From positions 39,038,566 to 39,102,565 of the forward strand of contig JAKSZT010053764.1 of assembly GCA_026826555.1 (NCBI GenBank): DNA of 64,000 bases. The letters run 5' to 3'. This DNA is from Tolypeutes matacus (lineage: Eukaryota > Chordata > Mammalia > Cingulata > Chlamyphoridae). The notes beneath the pieces were generated by a model. That model saw only the letters and a list, made by a program, of their open reading frames with translations, had not been told where the DNA came from and did no database searches. Below, piece by piece: positions 11,366 through 23,325 of this stretch (positions within the stretch are counted from its first letter, which is position 1; every line of letters starts with the position of its first letter). Position numbers and translations under genes: made by a program.

Positions 11366-11519
11366 CTGCCTTTAGTAATTGGTTATTAAATATTTGCTGT
11401 GTGTTGAAGGTTCAACTCAAAGTGTCACATTTTTTTAAGATTGTTCCAGCCTACTTCCACAGGACTCTAACTCTCATGGCCAGTGTTTCTTCTTAAGTGG
11501 TTAATCACTTTTGTGTTTG

Positions 11520-11640
11520 AGAGCTTCTGTGCCTCCCTACCCAGCCTATTCTCAACTAAACTGTAAGCTCCTTGCTTTGCACAAAATAGCTACTAAATAA
11601 ATGTTTATTAGTTGGATGATGATTGGCATGACTATCATTT
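11520..11640 (+). repeat. L2 LINE 3' end, sense
   Basis: 'aaactgtaagctccttgc' followed by 'ctactaaataaatgtttatt' matches the 3' terminus of L2. Short and diverged. Confidence 0.7.
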
Positions 11641-12269
11641 ATTATGGAATCTGTAAGTCGAATACTCATGATGAAAACAATAGCATTCATTCATCCTTCA
11701 TTCAACCATAGAGTACTTACAGTATCTCAGACATACAAGGAAAAATTGTGAAAGACTTCCAGAAGGGCAAAAAGGTTTTATTACTATTGGGGTTTTCTCT
11801 GCCTTTTAGTAACTTGGAGCTATTTTGTAGTTTTTTAAATTGGAGAAAACTGATAATGGAAATGATTCATCTCAATAGAAATATCAATGAATTGTGTGCT
11901 GTGGAATGCAATTGATTATTGTCCTGTGGATAGACCAAGTTCATATTTATTTGAAAATTCATTTCATCATTCCTTACTGCCTATACATGGGTGGTTCTTT
12001 GAATTCCCTTTTGAACCTGTTTTAACATCTTACAAATTTCCCCATTAATTAACAAACTAAATAAAACCTATGATGCATGTTCATTTTATATTTGTATGAG
12101 AGTCACAACTTCATCCTCTTAAAAAAATTATCCTTTTATAGACATCATACAGTTCCCAAAATGAAACAGGTCTATCCAAGGTCGAAAATAAGCATGTGAA
12201 TCTCCAAACACAATTTGATTCTCTCCCTTAGTTATAAAATTCCTAGATTGTCTTTTCACTCTAGAGATT
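11641..12269. other. No recognised feature
   Basis: AT-rich DNA with no repeat family or exon that I can support. Confidence 0.45.
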
Positions 12270-12945
12270 CTTAGTTTTTTTAATTGAAATATAATTCACA
12301 CACCATAAAATCTACTATTTTAAAGTGTACAACTCAGTGGTTTTAGTATGCTCACAAGGTTGTACAATCATCACCACTATCTAATTCCAGAATATCTTCA
12401 TCACCCCATCAAGAAACCCTTTACCTATTAGCCATCACTCCCTATTTCTGACAACTACTGCTCTACTTTCTGTTTCTCTTGACTTGCCCACATTTTGACT
12501 TTTCCTATCTATGAAATCAGTGTGTGGCCTTTTGTGTCTGCCTTTTTTCCACTGAGCATAATGTTTTCAAGTTTTGTCTCTGTTGTAGAATGCGTCAGTC
12601 CTTGGTTTCTTTTTGTTGCTGAATAATATTCCATTGTCTGAACACACTGCATGTTATTTATCCACTCATCAGTTGATGGGCATTTGGGTCACTTCCACTT
12701 CTGGGCTTATTATGAATAATGCTGCTATGAACGTTCATACGTGAGTTTCTGCGTGGACATAGGCTTTCACTTTTCTTGGGGACACACCTAGGAGTGGAAT
12801 TGCTGGGTTATATGGCAACACTATGCTTAACCTTTAGGGGAACTGCCAAACTATTCTCCAAAGTGGTTGTCCCATTTTACATCCTCAACGGCAATGTTTG
12901 AGGTTCCCAATTTCTCCTCCTTCTCATGGGGGAGATTTCTTTTTG
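12270..12945 (-). mobile_element. Old LINE-1 (L1M-type) 3' end, antisense
   Basis: Opens with 'ttaattgaaatataattcac' and runs through reversed 3' UTR and ORF2 end, including 'gctgaataatattccattgt' (12620-12639), 'tcatcagttgatgggcattt' and 'gaattgctgggttatatggc'. No reading frame is intact. Confidence 0.88.
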
Positions 12946-14524
12946 CAAGTAATTTAAAAAAAGATAAATCTGAGCAAGTAAATCCTTCATGGTAGATAAA
13001 TTAACCCTTGAGCAGTTACCTTGATACACATCTCACAGGTCACCTGGAAAATGTCCTACACCAAGGATGCCAGGTTCTTTGGCTCTTTCTCAAGGAGGCC
13101 TCTTGCCTCGACACTTTGCAGCTCCCTATGTGGCCACACTTTCTGGCTTAATAGCAGAATTTGCTTTTCCTCACCGATCTTCTGGCATGGATCGCGGGAG
13201 GGGGAGTCAGGGGATTTCAAACCTTCCTCAAGCCCAATGTTCATATTCAGGTCTGGAAGCCACCGGAAGCTATGAGAAATTAAATTTGGCAGCATTTCCT
13301 GTCCTTCAAGCTATCATTCCCCCTGTGGTTGGCCCAGTTGGCTACTGTTGTTTTGAGTGTTGGGAACCTTAGAACTCAATTTCACTAAAATAATTTGTAG
13401 CTTTTTAAGTTATCACAGAACTTGAGCCCAGGCCCAGGTACTGAGAAAACTGTACTGTGAGCAAATACTAGCCCTAACAGAATGAGAAACTCACCAACCT
13501 GCACCCTTTCTTTCTTCAGGCACTTTGCCAGTGGCCATGCAACTGTTGACAAGGATAAATGTGGCAAGTGCAGGGTTTTAGGCTGGTCAGAATCATTGTG
13601 CACCCAGAGATATTATTTTTCCCTTTCTCTTCCAGGGGCTTAAGCAACATATGACATGAGTAACAGTATGTTTCCGGCTTCTCACGTCCACTGCCCATAT
13701 CTCCCGATCCGAACGTGTCTCAGCCAGCCGGTGAGAGGGATCCTCACAGACTTCGTTGCTTGAAGGCTGGGCTTTGGTGTGGTTTCACACCAGGCCTCTC
13801 AGCTGTGCCCTTTTAAAGTTTCATCACTCCGGACCAGCTGTTATTTCACTGCCTGTGGTTTTCTGTCTAACAGTCTATAAGAAGATTAATAGTTCTGCTG
13901 CTAATGGGATCATGATTTTAACACGAGATTGCAACCAGCAACGAATCGGTATTGACATGATTGAGTTCTCCATAGGACCTTGGAAAATTGAAACCAGCCT
14001 CCTCAGAAGGTGAATTCTGTTTTTCGGTGTTTGGTGGGGTTTTTTTGTTTTTGTTTTTTTCCGGAGATCATGGTATTAAGGGTAGCCAGTTCCCTTGTGT
14101 AAATTCCCTTAGCACAACAGTAACTTCACACCAGTTCTGACAGATCAGTTTCCTTCATACCTTTTGTGTTGGTATCTTTTGAGCTGAAAAAACTAAAGGA
14201 TTTGTTCAGAGCAGTGCTTTTTTGTACATGGAGAGCAAAGGATGTCTCTTTGCACATCAGTCCTTTTAGCACACTCATTCCATAATTCCACGGTTTGCAA
14301 ACACACCAGCCCTTTTGCAGATGAACACATAAAGTAATCAGTATAGATATTCCCATCTCCAGGTGGTGGAATTGCTCCAAACCCAAAGACAGTCCTCTCT
14401 TCTTCTTGAGTCCTACCCCAAGGCACCGCCATTGGCTTCTGGCTGTGGAACTCCTTTCTACCTGCAGGAACTGCTATTTGGGTCTGGTTTTCAACTTGTG
14501 CAAACTTGTAAAGGAAGGAGAGAA
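12946..14524. other. Unique DNA, no feature recognised
   Basis: No repeat or exon recognised. A few CpG-bearing patches occur (13180-13200 and 13685-13735) but no island. Confidence 0.45.
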
Positions 14525-14740
14525 AGTAATGAATATTCGTTGAATATCTGCTTTTGTGTATTTGGCCTCATTTAATCTTGAAAAACAGATATTATAAACC
14601 CCCATTTTGCAGATGAGGAAGCTGAGGTTCCATACATTTGCCCAAATTTACACAGCTCATGGTCAAGCTTGGATTCTACCCCCAGTTTATCAGATTCCAA
14701 ATCTCAGGCTTGTTCTACCAAACTATCCTGCCTTGGAGTT
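14525..14740 (-). repeat. MIR SINE, antisense
   Basis: Reversed MIR: 'cccattttgcagatgaggaa', 'gctgaggttccatacatttg', 'cccaaatttacacagctcat' and 'ggattctacccccagtttat' in consensus order. Confidence 0.9.
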
Positions 14741-15349
14741 AAACACTATAGAAAATATCTCTTCTGTCTCTCAGTTTGCTCAAAATACAGCACAGTATCT
14801 TGCTCCGCTATACACAGGAGATTTGTGCTGCCAGTGAAAGTTCTTTGACAGATATACGGACATATCCTTGGATCCTAGAAGCCATGCATAATATTTCAGG
14901 TCATGTCAGGTCAATATGAGATCAGTACTACAAGACCATAAACAAAGACATAATTTTAAAACCTAAACCATCTTGTCATGAACATATTGTTCCATTTCCA
15001 ACTAGATCCTAACCAAACCATATTAGGTTACATTAAGCTTGCATCTATGGGGAAACCTATTTCCCCCTAAGTCAATTAACTGGGTCAGCTTTCCCAATTA
15101 TTGCTGTAATCAAGCTAATGTGTTATTAAGAAAACTGAAATAATTGTTTATGATCTTGTTGCTTTGGTCAATGAATAATTGAATTGAGCGACCATTAAAG
15201 AAAATAGAATCCATTGCTGTGCACTGAGTCAGTCCACAAATAGTAAGTGTAGTTGAACATGAAATTACGTGTACTAAATTTTAGGGCTAATAGGAGTGTC
15301 CTGATGTCATTTAATTCAGGCTTGCAGATAAGACCAATCCAAAAAACCC
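14741..15349. other. Repeat-poor DNA
   Basis: No repeat recognised; contains the AT-rich motif cluster at 15050-15235 listed separately. Confidence 0.45.
15050..15235. promoter_or_regulatory. Candidate conserved non-coding element
   Basis: Dense homeodomain-like cores (CAATTAACTG, CCAATTATTG, GAATAATTGAATTG) together with 'gctgtaatcaagctaatg' in a repeat-free stretch. The texture resembles vertebrate developmental enhancers, but this is an impression from motifs only. Confidence 0.27.
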
Positions 15350-15770
15350 TCTCCACTTTTCTTCAGACCTTTCAATATGTTCCAAACATTTTCCTTTCCT
15401 GTAATACCCCTTGCTCCCTCCCAACTTTGTACATGATAGTCCTTCTTAGCCCACTTATCTCCTCCTCATCCTTTAGATCTACAATCAATTTTAATTTCCT
15501 TGGGGAAAGCTTACCTGAAGCCCTAATATGTACTCTCATGTCATCATAATCTCTCCCTTCATCTCTTGCATCAAATTTATGATTTGATGTTTAGTATTTA
15601 ATTAATGTCTGTATCCTCCACCAGTATAATTGACATTAGGGCAAGAATAATGTCTGATTTTGTTTTTTGTGGGTCCTTAATGTATCTCTAGTACCTACCA
15701 GAGTACAGATAGCACCTACTGAGTATGTAGAAGTTACTCAACAATTTTTTGTAGATTGAATGACTCTATA
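15350..15770 (+). repeat. L2 LINE 3' region, sense
   Basis: 'tccttggggaaagcttacct' resembles the L2 block near the end of its ORF; 'gggcaagaataatgtctga' and 'ctagtacctacc' match the L2 3' end. Diverged, with small gaps. Confidence 0.7.
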
Positions 15771-16953
15771 AAGGCATCAGAAAATAAGGGGGGAAGACAA
15801 CATTTTTTGGGAGCCTGTTTGTGTGACTAATCCTCCCAATAATTTTGTGGGGCAGGCATCTCCCCCACCCCTATCTCTTTTGTTCAGAATAGGAAATGAG
15901 TTCAGGGGAACTGATTTCTTTCTAGTAAAAAACGTGAACACAGGTCTTTCTTAACATAAAGCCACAAGAGCATAAATCCATTGCTCTTCTCACCAAAGCC
16001 TTCCATTGTTTTCTGTTTGTTTGTTAGTTTATTTTTTTATACCAGTACATCATGAATTCCACTTCTTGGAGCTTAACTGTGGTTGGCAAATTGCCACTAG
16101 GGCATTACCTAAACTCTTAGTTAGTGGTACATTTGCATCCTCCCTCTGGAGCCATCCCATTTTTAAGACTTTCTACTATGAGATGTGGTGCTTGATTTCT
16201 GCTTTGAATCCCTCCTGCTGCCCTCCTGCTTTTCCTCCTCACCACTCCTAATGGTAGCCTGAAGACAAAAGAGTGGCTTCAGGGTTTAGCGAAACCCTGC
16301 ACACATGCCTAGACGTTGCAACATGCTTCTTGGTATAAAAGTAAGACAAGAACAGACATTGTAATTTTTTTTTTTTTTTTTCTGAGCATCCATTAGGAAA
16401 AACCTCCTTAGAAAGAAAAGAGAAACCCTTGAAACATTTCTATGAATGAAATTTACCTTCTAACCAGGGAATATGTTAGTGGCAGTGCTGCTGCTACTTA
16501 CAAAACACTGGAAATGCAAACCAGAGTCTTGGAACTGCCTCCAGGGATGGGCGCTCTTTAGGCAGATGGATTACACACTTCTTGGCACTCTAAGCACACT
16601 CTTTGAAGTAAGCATCTTCCAGGGCTCAAAGTCAGCTTTGTCTACAGTCAGCAAGAATTCCAGAGTGACTTTTAGGTAAACTGTGACTTAAAAAAAAAAT
16701 GCTTGCAAAATAGTGAGAGCCTTTCTATAACAAGTTCATTGGCTGTCTTAACTGAGGCAGAGCTGAAACGTTATCTTTTGTGATGAGGTTTCTTTTGTTG
16801 CACTCAACAACTTCTAGGGTTCTAGGGTCTAATTGAAGGCTCTATTTTTATTGCGGTACTTTTTCTCTCTAGTTCATGGTCTGCCTTACTTAGTGCTTAA
16901 GTAAATTATACAGCCTAGGAGAGTCCTGGGTCACCTTTCTTTGACCCCCTAGC
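15771..16953. other. Mostly unique DNA
   Basis: A weak reversed MIR remnant may lie near 15820-15940 and a T17 run lies at 16365-16381. Otherwise nothing recognised. Confidence 0.4.
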
Positions 16954-18684
16954 TAGGGTTGCCAGCTTTAGTAAATGAAAATATGAGACACCAAGGCAAA
17001 TTTGAATTATTTCTAATTGCCTATGAATTGTACTTTGAGATAAAAGAAAAATATTGCATGGAACATATTATACTAAAAATTATTTGTTGTTTATTTGAAA
17101 TAAATTTTAAGTATTTAAATTATATACCTCATTCTTCAATTACATTTCCCTGATGATTTGGCTCTCCCTAGCAGTTATTTCTTTTATAGAATTTGCTTAT
17201 AAAATTATTTGCAGTTATGGTTGATAGACCTTTTACATTGTAACATATCTTCTACAGTGGTCACATCTGACTTATTTCATTCTTTTGGCCATTGAATCTT
17301 CATTAATGAGAAACTATGCTAAAAATTAGCATTATGAACTGGTATACTAAATATGTGCTCATATAAAGTTAACAGATTTATGAACTGCTCTTCAAATTTG
17401 ATTTGTTGAAACACATAATGCCATTTTTCGTGGCAAACCTTGTTTTTACATTCTTCAGGATTACATTGACTCTCTTGATCAACAATTTTTTGCAAGAGCA
17501 TTATCGTCAATTTTTAATCTCTCTTTAACAATATACATGCTAGAAAAGTATTTAGTAAAATCCATGTGAAAGGATCAAATTCTTCAAGGGACAAAATTCA
17601 TTTCAAAAGATAGTCATGGAAAGTGCTGTAATAATTACCTAATTCAAGTCAGAATTTCTTTTCCTCTTCATTAGTAAGTTTGTCCTTTTTAAGAACAGCC
17701 TTGACACTTAGAGGGATACATTTTTCTATTGATTCTTTCTTAAACCGATTTGACAAGTTTCTTTAAGCAATGGAGTACTTCAATAATATGGATAGTTCTT
17801 CTTCACTGTGCATAATCCTATTGCTAGAGAGATATTGAAAACTATGAACAAGCAACAAGTAGGCTTCACTCAGTAAAGTATTCTCAAAGTCAACAAAAAT
17901 TTGGAGGCCTTTCCTTCAGGATTTCTAAAATATGATTTCAATGCTTTAAATAAATTGAGAATTCTCTCAACTGCATTTGTTAAAGAGAACCAATGGTTTT
18001 TTAATTCAAGAGAATTGAAGAATATTAAATGCCATCGAAATCACAAAAATCCTTAAATCACTAATTTCAAACAATATAAATGCTAAAGTAGAAGAACAAT
18101 TTCATGATGCTTAATTTAATGTCACTAGGAAGGACAAGGGATGCTGTTTTAGCAGCATCATGTACAATATGGGCAGGACAGTCCAAACCTTCCACAGAAT
18201 CATCTAATCTTTCCTTCAACTTTGAATAAACATTGTCTGCAACTTTATGCAAATATTCACTAAAATTTGTATTTGTATTATATCCACCAAATGCAGTAAA
18301 AAAAAAAATTTTCTCATTAAGTCATAACTCAATGAGTCCCTATAAAAGTTTGCTATTGTTCCTGGACTCTCATCTCAAAGGGATTTTAGCTCACAATAGC
18401 CTTATAAGCAAGACTTTCTTCACCAGAAATATTGTATAAGCAAAGGGAAATTTTTTTCTGCATTATGATGACTTGCATCTGTGGCTATGCCTTAAAAAGG
18501 TGAGCTATTTACATCTTTGATCATCTCTGTAATTGCAAATGGTAGCTATTAGCATTTTTTTATTGCTGCAGTAGATTTCATCTGGGCACTTGAGAATTTG
18601 CTTGCAATTTTGGAATCAGAAAATACTTCTGGTAGCAGCATGTTCAAATATTCATTGAGCTGAAAGACTAATGATAATATGCAG
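16954..18684 (-). mobile_element. hAT (Tip100/Zaphod-like) DNA transposon with transposase fossil
   Basis: The left end begins TAGGGTTGCCAG, matching the inverted terminal repeat of a mammalian hAT family (the same terminus ends the MITE at 36161). Inside, the minus strand holds scattered hAT transposase blocks in the right order: AFGGYNTNTNF near 18260-18300, CPAHIVHDAAKTASLVLP at about 18124-18180, a W-S-L / AVERIL-like block split by a frameshift at about 17930-18005, and NLLTLYEHIFSIPVHNANF at about 17319-17375, the start of the C-terminal dimerisation region. In the first block a Y stands where an acidic residue would be expected. Stops and frameshifts throughout make it a dead copy. The far end is not found, because an LTR begins at 18685. 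The family name is from memory; hAT membership is well supported by the motif order. Confidence 0.8.
18067..18252 (-). pseudogene. hAT transposase remnant, longest open piece
   Basis: This 61-codon open piece is the best preserved part of the transposase. It carries the CPAHIVHDAAKTAS block and a downstream S-I-M-K-L-F-F-Y-F segment, matching the conserved core before the insertion domain in hAT transposases. It continues out of frame on both sides, so it is not a functional gene. Confidence 0.75.
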
Positions 18685-19038
18685 TGTGGAAGGAGATGTG
18701 TCAAGGCCACCTCTCACTTGCCTCCCCGGGTTCCTGGGAGGCTGTCAGGAGACAACTCCTCCTTGCCTCCCAGATTCGGATGAGGGCTGAGGTGTTCTGC
18801 CTTGCTTCCACTTAGCATACAGCTGCAGGCTGTGAAACAAGATGGTCTAGCATTTATTTGTGTTGTAGTCTGCTGGCCCCTTTTGTTCTAGTGCTGTCTC
18901 TGGAACGCGGGACCCGAGAGCTGGCACGTTGGCCACTCTTGCTTTTGCTGTCTGAGTAATAAACTATATGACTCAAACAAGGACTTATTGTTTCTTTGCT
19001 GGGCAAATCTGTCAGCCTTGCTTGACACAATCCCCACA
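18685..19038 (+). mobile_element. Solo LTR of an endogenous retrovirus (class I-like)
   Basis: It starts TGTGG and ends CCACA, a perfect 5 bp inverted terminus with TG...CA ends. The 354 bp length, a GC-rich middle (CpGs near 18905-18930) and an AATAAA signal at 18958-18963 followed by a T-rich, R/U5-like tail all fit a gammaretrovirus-type LTR. No primer-binding site or gag follows. Flanking 4-5 bp do not match, so the target duplication has decayed or one boundary is slightly off. Confidence 0.55.
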
Positions 19039-19184
19039 CTAAATCTCTTTCCAGAACACAGCATACATAGGATCCACGGGAAACCCTCATGCGTGTCTTT
19101 GGACAAACTGGAAGCAGGGGCTGTTTCCAGTGCAGGAAGCAGCAATTCTCCTTTTGTCTACCATCAAAAGTCACCCAGTAGTAT

Positions 19185-19600
19185 CAGTTAGCTATTACCA
19201 CAATGAAGCTGCATGATAAACCACCCCGACTCTCAGTGGCTTAAAATAACAAGAATTTCTTCTCATACCCGTGGGTTGATTGGAGCAGCTCTGCCTCAGG
19301 CTACAGCAGCTGGGGAGGCTCTGTTTTCCTTTGCAAACTTGTAAGTCCAGCTCTCTTCTCTGAGTCTCTCATTCTCCTTGGGCCTGTTTTTCTCATGACA
19401 AAGGCAGAGGCACCAAGACAGTCCAACCTTGCAAGCACATTCCAAGCCCCTGTTTGAACCATGTCTGTTAATTCCCCATTAGCAAATCAAGGGGCAAGGT
19501 AGAGCACTAAGTCAAGGGACAGGGGGAAGATACCCATGGAGATGGAGAGGGAGGGACTATTTTTGTATTAATGATCTAATCTTCTGCATCCAAGAACCTA
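19185..19600 (-). mobile_element. Old LTR-like mammalian repeat, antisense
   Basis: 'tagctattaccacaatgaag', 'ctcagtggcttaaaataaca' and the following 'agaatttcttctcatacccg' match the reversed 3' part of an old mammalian repeat whose copies share 'gtggcttaaaacaaca'. Related but shorter matches are at 26560-26640 and 61046-61380. The exact family is not certain. Confidence 0.5.
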
Positions 19601-20024
19601 AGTTCAAGGGACACAAGGCAAGCTCTCAGAGTAGTTCTGCTAAAAATCTCTCTCTCTGAAAGGGAAGCAGCCATTGCCCCTCTTCTTGGGGAGAGGATGG
19701 TGGGCTAGGGATCACAGCATAGCTGTCTTCAAAGGAGCCTTTGTCACAAATCCTACCCTCACCTCTACTTTGGTAGACCCTTTTATACTCTTAATGAAAG
19801 TTAGAGGAGTAATGGCCTTTGGATTCTCTTCTTTGAAATTCTTACAGGGTGGTCCACTTGCAACTCACTTTAATATCTGATATCTACTGCATAAAGATCT
19901 CTGCCAAACCTTCTGTCTTAACCTCTTATGTAGCCAAAATCTGGAAATGCACACAGCAATGACCAACTTTGATGTTTGGAGTTTTTTGTTTGTTTGTAAT
20001 CTACTCCCAGAATCTTGAATTGAC
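19601..20024. other. No recognised feature
   Basis: No repeat or exon supported. Confidence 0.45.
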
Positions 20025-20340
20025 TTTTTTTCCATTTAAAAAAGAAAATTAGAGCAGTTGTAGGATTTACAGAAAATACAGAGTCCCCCCAAACACACAC
20101 ACAGTTTTCCCTATTATCAGCATTTTGCATTAATGTGGTAACTTTACATAACTGATGAAACAATATTAATTTAATTATGCTATTAACTATAGTCCATAGT
20201 TTACATTAGGGTTCATTCTTTGTTTTGTACAGGTTTGTGGGTTTTTAATTTTACTTTTGGTAACACATATAATCTAAAGTTTCCTTTTTTATTTACTTTC
20301 AAATATACATTTCCATGGGATTAATTACAACTTTGCAGTT
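20025..20340 (-). mobile_element. Xenarthran-type LINE-1 3' end, antisense
   Basis: A short 5'-truncated copy of the same L1 3' UTR seen at 7715 and 39354: 'aggatttacagaaaatacag', 'tattatcagcattttgcatt' and 'ctattaactatagtccatag' occur in the same order. It contains no coding part. Confidence 0.75.
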
Positions 20341-20984
20341 TTTAAAAGAAATTTTAATTCAGTGAAATGGGAAATTTGCCATTCCTCCCCATAATCTCCT
20401 GTTGTTTAGGTTTTTGGGGAAAAAAACAAAACAAAACAGCAAGCTGCATACTGAGGAATCCTGGAAAAAGTCCAAGAGAGAATGAATTTTCAGTGACATA
20501 AACTGTCCAGTTAAGCTCTTTTCTATCTTTTCCACCAGTGAGAGCTCTTGTCCCTTCTCTGTTAAGGCACCACTAGCCCAGAAATTAACTCTCATTGTGC
20601 TACAAGTATTCAGTGTGAATGGAGGAACTTTCACTGTACGTTCTACATGAAAGTTTCCTTCTAAATGCTCTTGTACATGTATTAGAATAAAGTTTTCTCT
20701 CTCCCTCTCTCTCTACCCCTCTTTCTCAGGTTGAGTAAAGGAGCATGCAACATTGCATAAAGAAGGAGGGTTTAACTAGGGCAGGAATGAAAAGGGAAGA
20801 AAAGGTAGAAATAGGTTCAGCAAAAGAAATATCAATGTCTCCATCAACCATAGTTCAGAGCATTATGAAAATTGCAGCAGACACTGATTTGTCTCCACCA
20901 GTTCTAGGAGAAATAAGGCACACACCATAACAGCTGGTAGGTAGCATGAAACATTTCTTCTACTGCCCCTTGCTACGTTTTGAC
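20341..20984. other. Unique DNA with short (CT)n tract
   Basis: A pyrimidine tract lies at about 20695-20730. No other feature recognised. Confidence 0.45.
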
Positions 20985-21515
20985 TGGTATCAAAGATTGA
21001 TTAAGTCATTAATTATGAACCAGCTAAAATGGTAAATTTGATTAAAATAGAGTCAGAATCTAGAATATAGGTTACCAGGGTGTGAGCTGGGGGTAGACAA
21101 TGGAGAGTTCATGCTTAACCTGTACAGAGTTTGTATTTGGGCTGATTGCAAAGTTTTGGTAATGGATGGTAGTGATGGTAACACAACATTATGAAAATAA
21201 TTAACAGCACTGAATTATATAGGTGACTGTGGTTAAAGGGGGATATTTTAGGTTGTATAAATGCTACAAGAATAAAAATTATAAAACAAAAACAACATAG
21301 GACTGTACAACACAAACGGTGAACCCTACTGCAGACGATGGACTATGGTTAATAGTACAATTATAAAAATGATCTTTCAGGAATTATAGCAAATGTGCTA
21401 CACTAATGCAAGATGTTGATAATGGGCTGCATATGGGAACTCTGCATTTTACATATTTTGTAATTTTCTGTAAACCTGTAACTTCTCTATTAACAATTTT
21501 TAAAAAGAATATTTT
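20985..21515 (+). mobile_element. Xenarthran-type LINE-1 3' end, sense
   Basis: 'ataattaacagcactgaatt', 'aggactgtacaacacaaacg', 'gactatggttaatagtacaa' and 'gggaactctgcattttacat' form the 3' UTR of the lineage L1 in sense orientation; the last blocks mirror the reversed copies elsewhere in the window. No coding sequence is included. Confidence 0.72.
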
Positions 21516-22620
21516 GAAGAACTAGATATGTACAGGTATTTAGAAAAGAAAGTTAGAATAAGATTACCAGGTTATATACAAAACTGGTTAGTATCTTATA
21601 GGGGTTATCATCTTTACTGGAAAAAAGTCATTTGTCTATTTTCTGGACAAGACCTAGAAGTTAATATGTATCTTCACAGAGTCTGAGGCTTTAATAAATA
21701 ATACATAGCAAAATGATAAAAAGATGTATTCTCATAGCTAGTTAAATAATCCTTGGGGGAGGGGCTTCTTAAACAAAACCCTAGTATGTCTTTGAAATGC
21801 TGTGTTGTAGTCTCTTGCCATTATATCCAGGTTTTGGATAATTTTTCCTAATGAGTATTTCTGGGCATGTTTGCTCATTTGTGGATGAAGCATGGTGGAA
21901 TTCTATTTTCATAGGAAATCGAGGAATCCTCTGGGAAATAATTTATGCTGTTCCTGCCCCTGCAGTGAGATAATATGGGTGGGTCTGGCAGGGGCTTATC
22001 AAGGTAGGGCAGTGGAAGCAACCAGTGTACTGTGGGAGTTGGCAATAAAGGGGTCATTTTCTATAGGGCATTTAACAACAATAATACCAACTAAAAGTCA
22101 TCTTTTTATTATTACCTTGCACCAGCAATTCTAAACGATGTGAGTGACAAAATATTCATCCCCCCGGGGCAGACGCCTACCACCTCTCCTCCTTGGTACA
22201 CACCACTGATGTCTGGGGACCAATGGAAAAGATTACAAAGTATATTGGCAGTATGATAGAGGAAAGAATATGTCCCAACGGAAAAAGAAATTAGATTAAC
22301 GCAGAAACAAAGCTTTGCCTCTCACTAATCTGAGATTAGGGATTCTGTTTTCACCATTGTATGTTTGGAATCCATACCAGACCCAGATCTCAAAATGTAA
22401 GTCTAAGAAAGAGTTGGATGTGAATATTCTCGTTGTCCTGAATTTGTGATAATCAGAGTAAGCTAAACATTTGCTATATTAGAAAACATGCATGTGTCCC
22501 CAGACCTAGTTTTTCTCCCTAGATCTGGTTTTTGGAATGCTGGTGATAAACTAAGCCTGATTTATTATATGACCATCCTGTATGGGAAAAGACTATAACT
22601 TTGGGTATCTTTGGTCAATC
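21516..22620. other. Unique DNA
   Basis: No repeat or exon recognised. Confidence 0.45.
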
Positions 22621-22635
22621 TTAAAAGATATAGCA

Positions 22636-23090
22636 GAGGGACAGATATGGCTCGGGTGGTTGGATGTCCATCTCCCATATGGAGGGACCTGGGTTTGATC
22701 CCCAGGACCTCTCGGTAAAAATTTAAAGAAAGAAAAATATAGAAGGCACGTGGGCCACCAGACCCTGTGAGTGGGTGCGCCGCCAGGCCCCAGGAGCCAC
22801 ACAGCCAGATGATGACGTAACAGGAGAGTGACAAAAGGGAGAGCCAGACGAGACGCACTGAAAAACCAGGAACTGAGGTGGCACAGGAGTAGGATGCTTC
22901 TTTCCCATATTGGAGGTTCTGAGGATCGAATCCCAGTGAAGACAGGAGGAGAAAGATGAGATTAGAAGGCAGGAAACAGACATAGGGTCATCCAGCGAAT
23001 GGGCACAGAAACAGCAAAAACAGTGGGTGGGTGGGGAGTGGGTAAAAATGGATAAAAGTAAATAAATAAATAAATAAATAAATAAATCCT
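22636..23090 (+). mobile_element. Dimeric DAS-like SINE
   Basis: Two tRNA-like heads stand in tandem. The first (22636 on) has TGGCTCGGGTGG and GGTTTGATCCCC as A- and B-box-like blocks. The second (about 22868 on) has GGTGGCACAGGAG and GGATCGAATCCC. Each head is followed by an A/G-rich linker and the whole ends in a (TAAA)n tail at 23059-23087. A decayed duplication starting TTAAAA lies on both sides (22621-22632 and 23091-23105). This is the head-linker-head-tail form of the family seen as single heads at 4650 and 44870. Confidence 0.85.
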
Positions 23091-23100
23091 TTAAAAAAAT

Positions 23101-23325
23101 GTATAGGGGAGGAAGATACAGACTATGGTTGGTAATAATACTTTGACTATGCTCTTTCATGATTTGTTAACAAATGTTTCAAAACAAGCACGGTGTTTGT
23201 CCGGGTGTGATGTGTGGGAGCCCTGCATGATGTTATGCATGTTTGTTGTAAGATCACAATGTTTACTGAACACTTGTAGTTTATTTATGTTCATGTATGA
23301 ATGATATACTTCAATAAATTGTTTT
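23101..23325 (+). mobile_element. Lineage repeat, likely L1 3' end
   Basis: 'gatgttatgcatgtttgttg' through 'catgtatgaatgatatactt' and 'caataaattg' recurs almost intact at 56757-56850. The 3' end with an AATAAA-like signal and A-rich tail, and its presence at an unrelated site, indicate a retroposed 3' end, probably of a lineage L1 subfamily. Confidence 0.6.

Noticed and set aside
13021..13372. Overlapping open frames on both strands around 13.0-13.4 kb
   Set aside because: No recognisable similarity, no splice or start context, and both strands open in parallel as expected from composition.
18854..19174. 106-codon open frame on the minus strand
   Set aside because: Antisense to an LTR-like segment, with no similarity to retroviral or host proteins.
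22723..23160. 145-codon open frame on the minus strand
   Set aside because: It lies almost wholly antisense to the dimeric SINE and its (TAAA)n tail.
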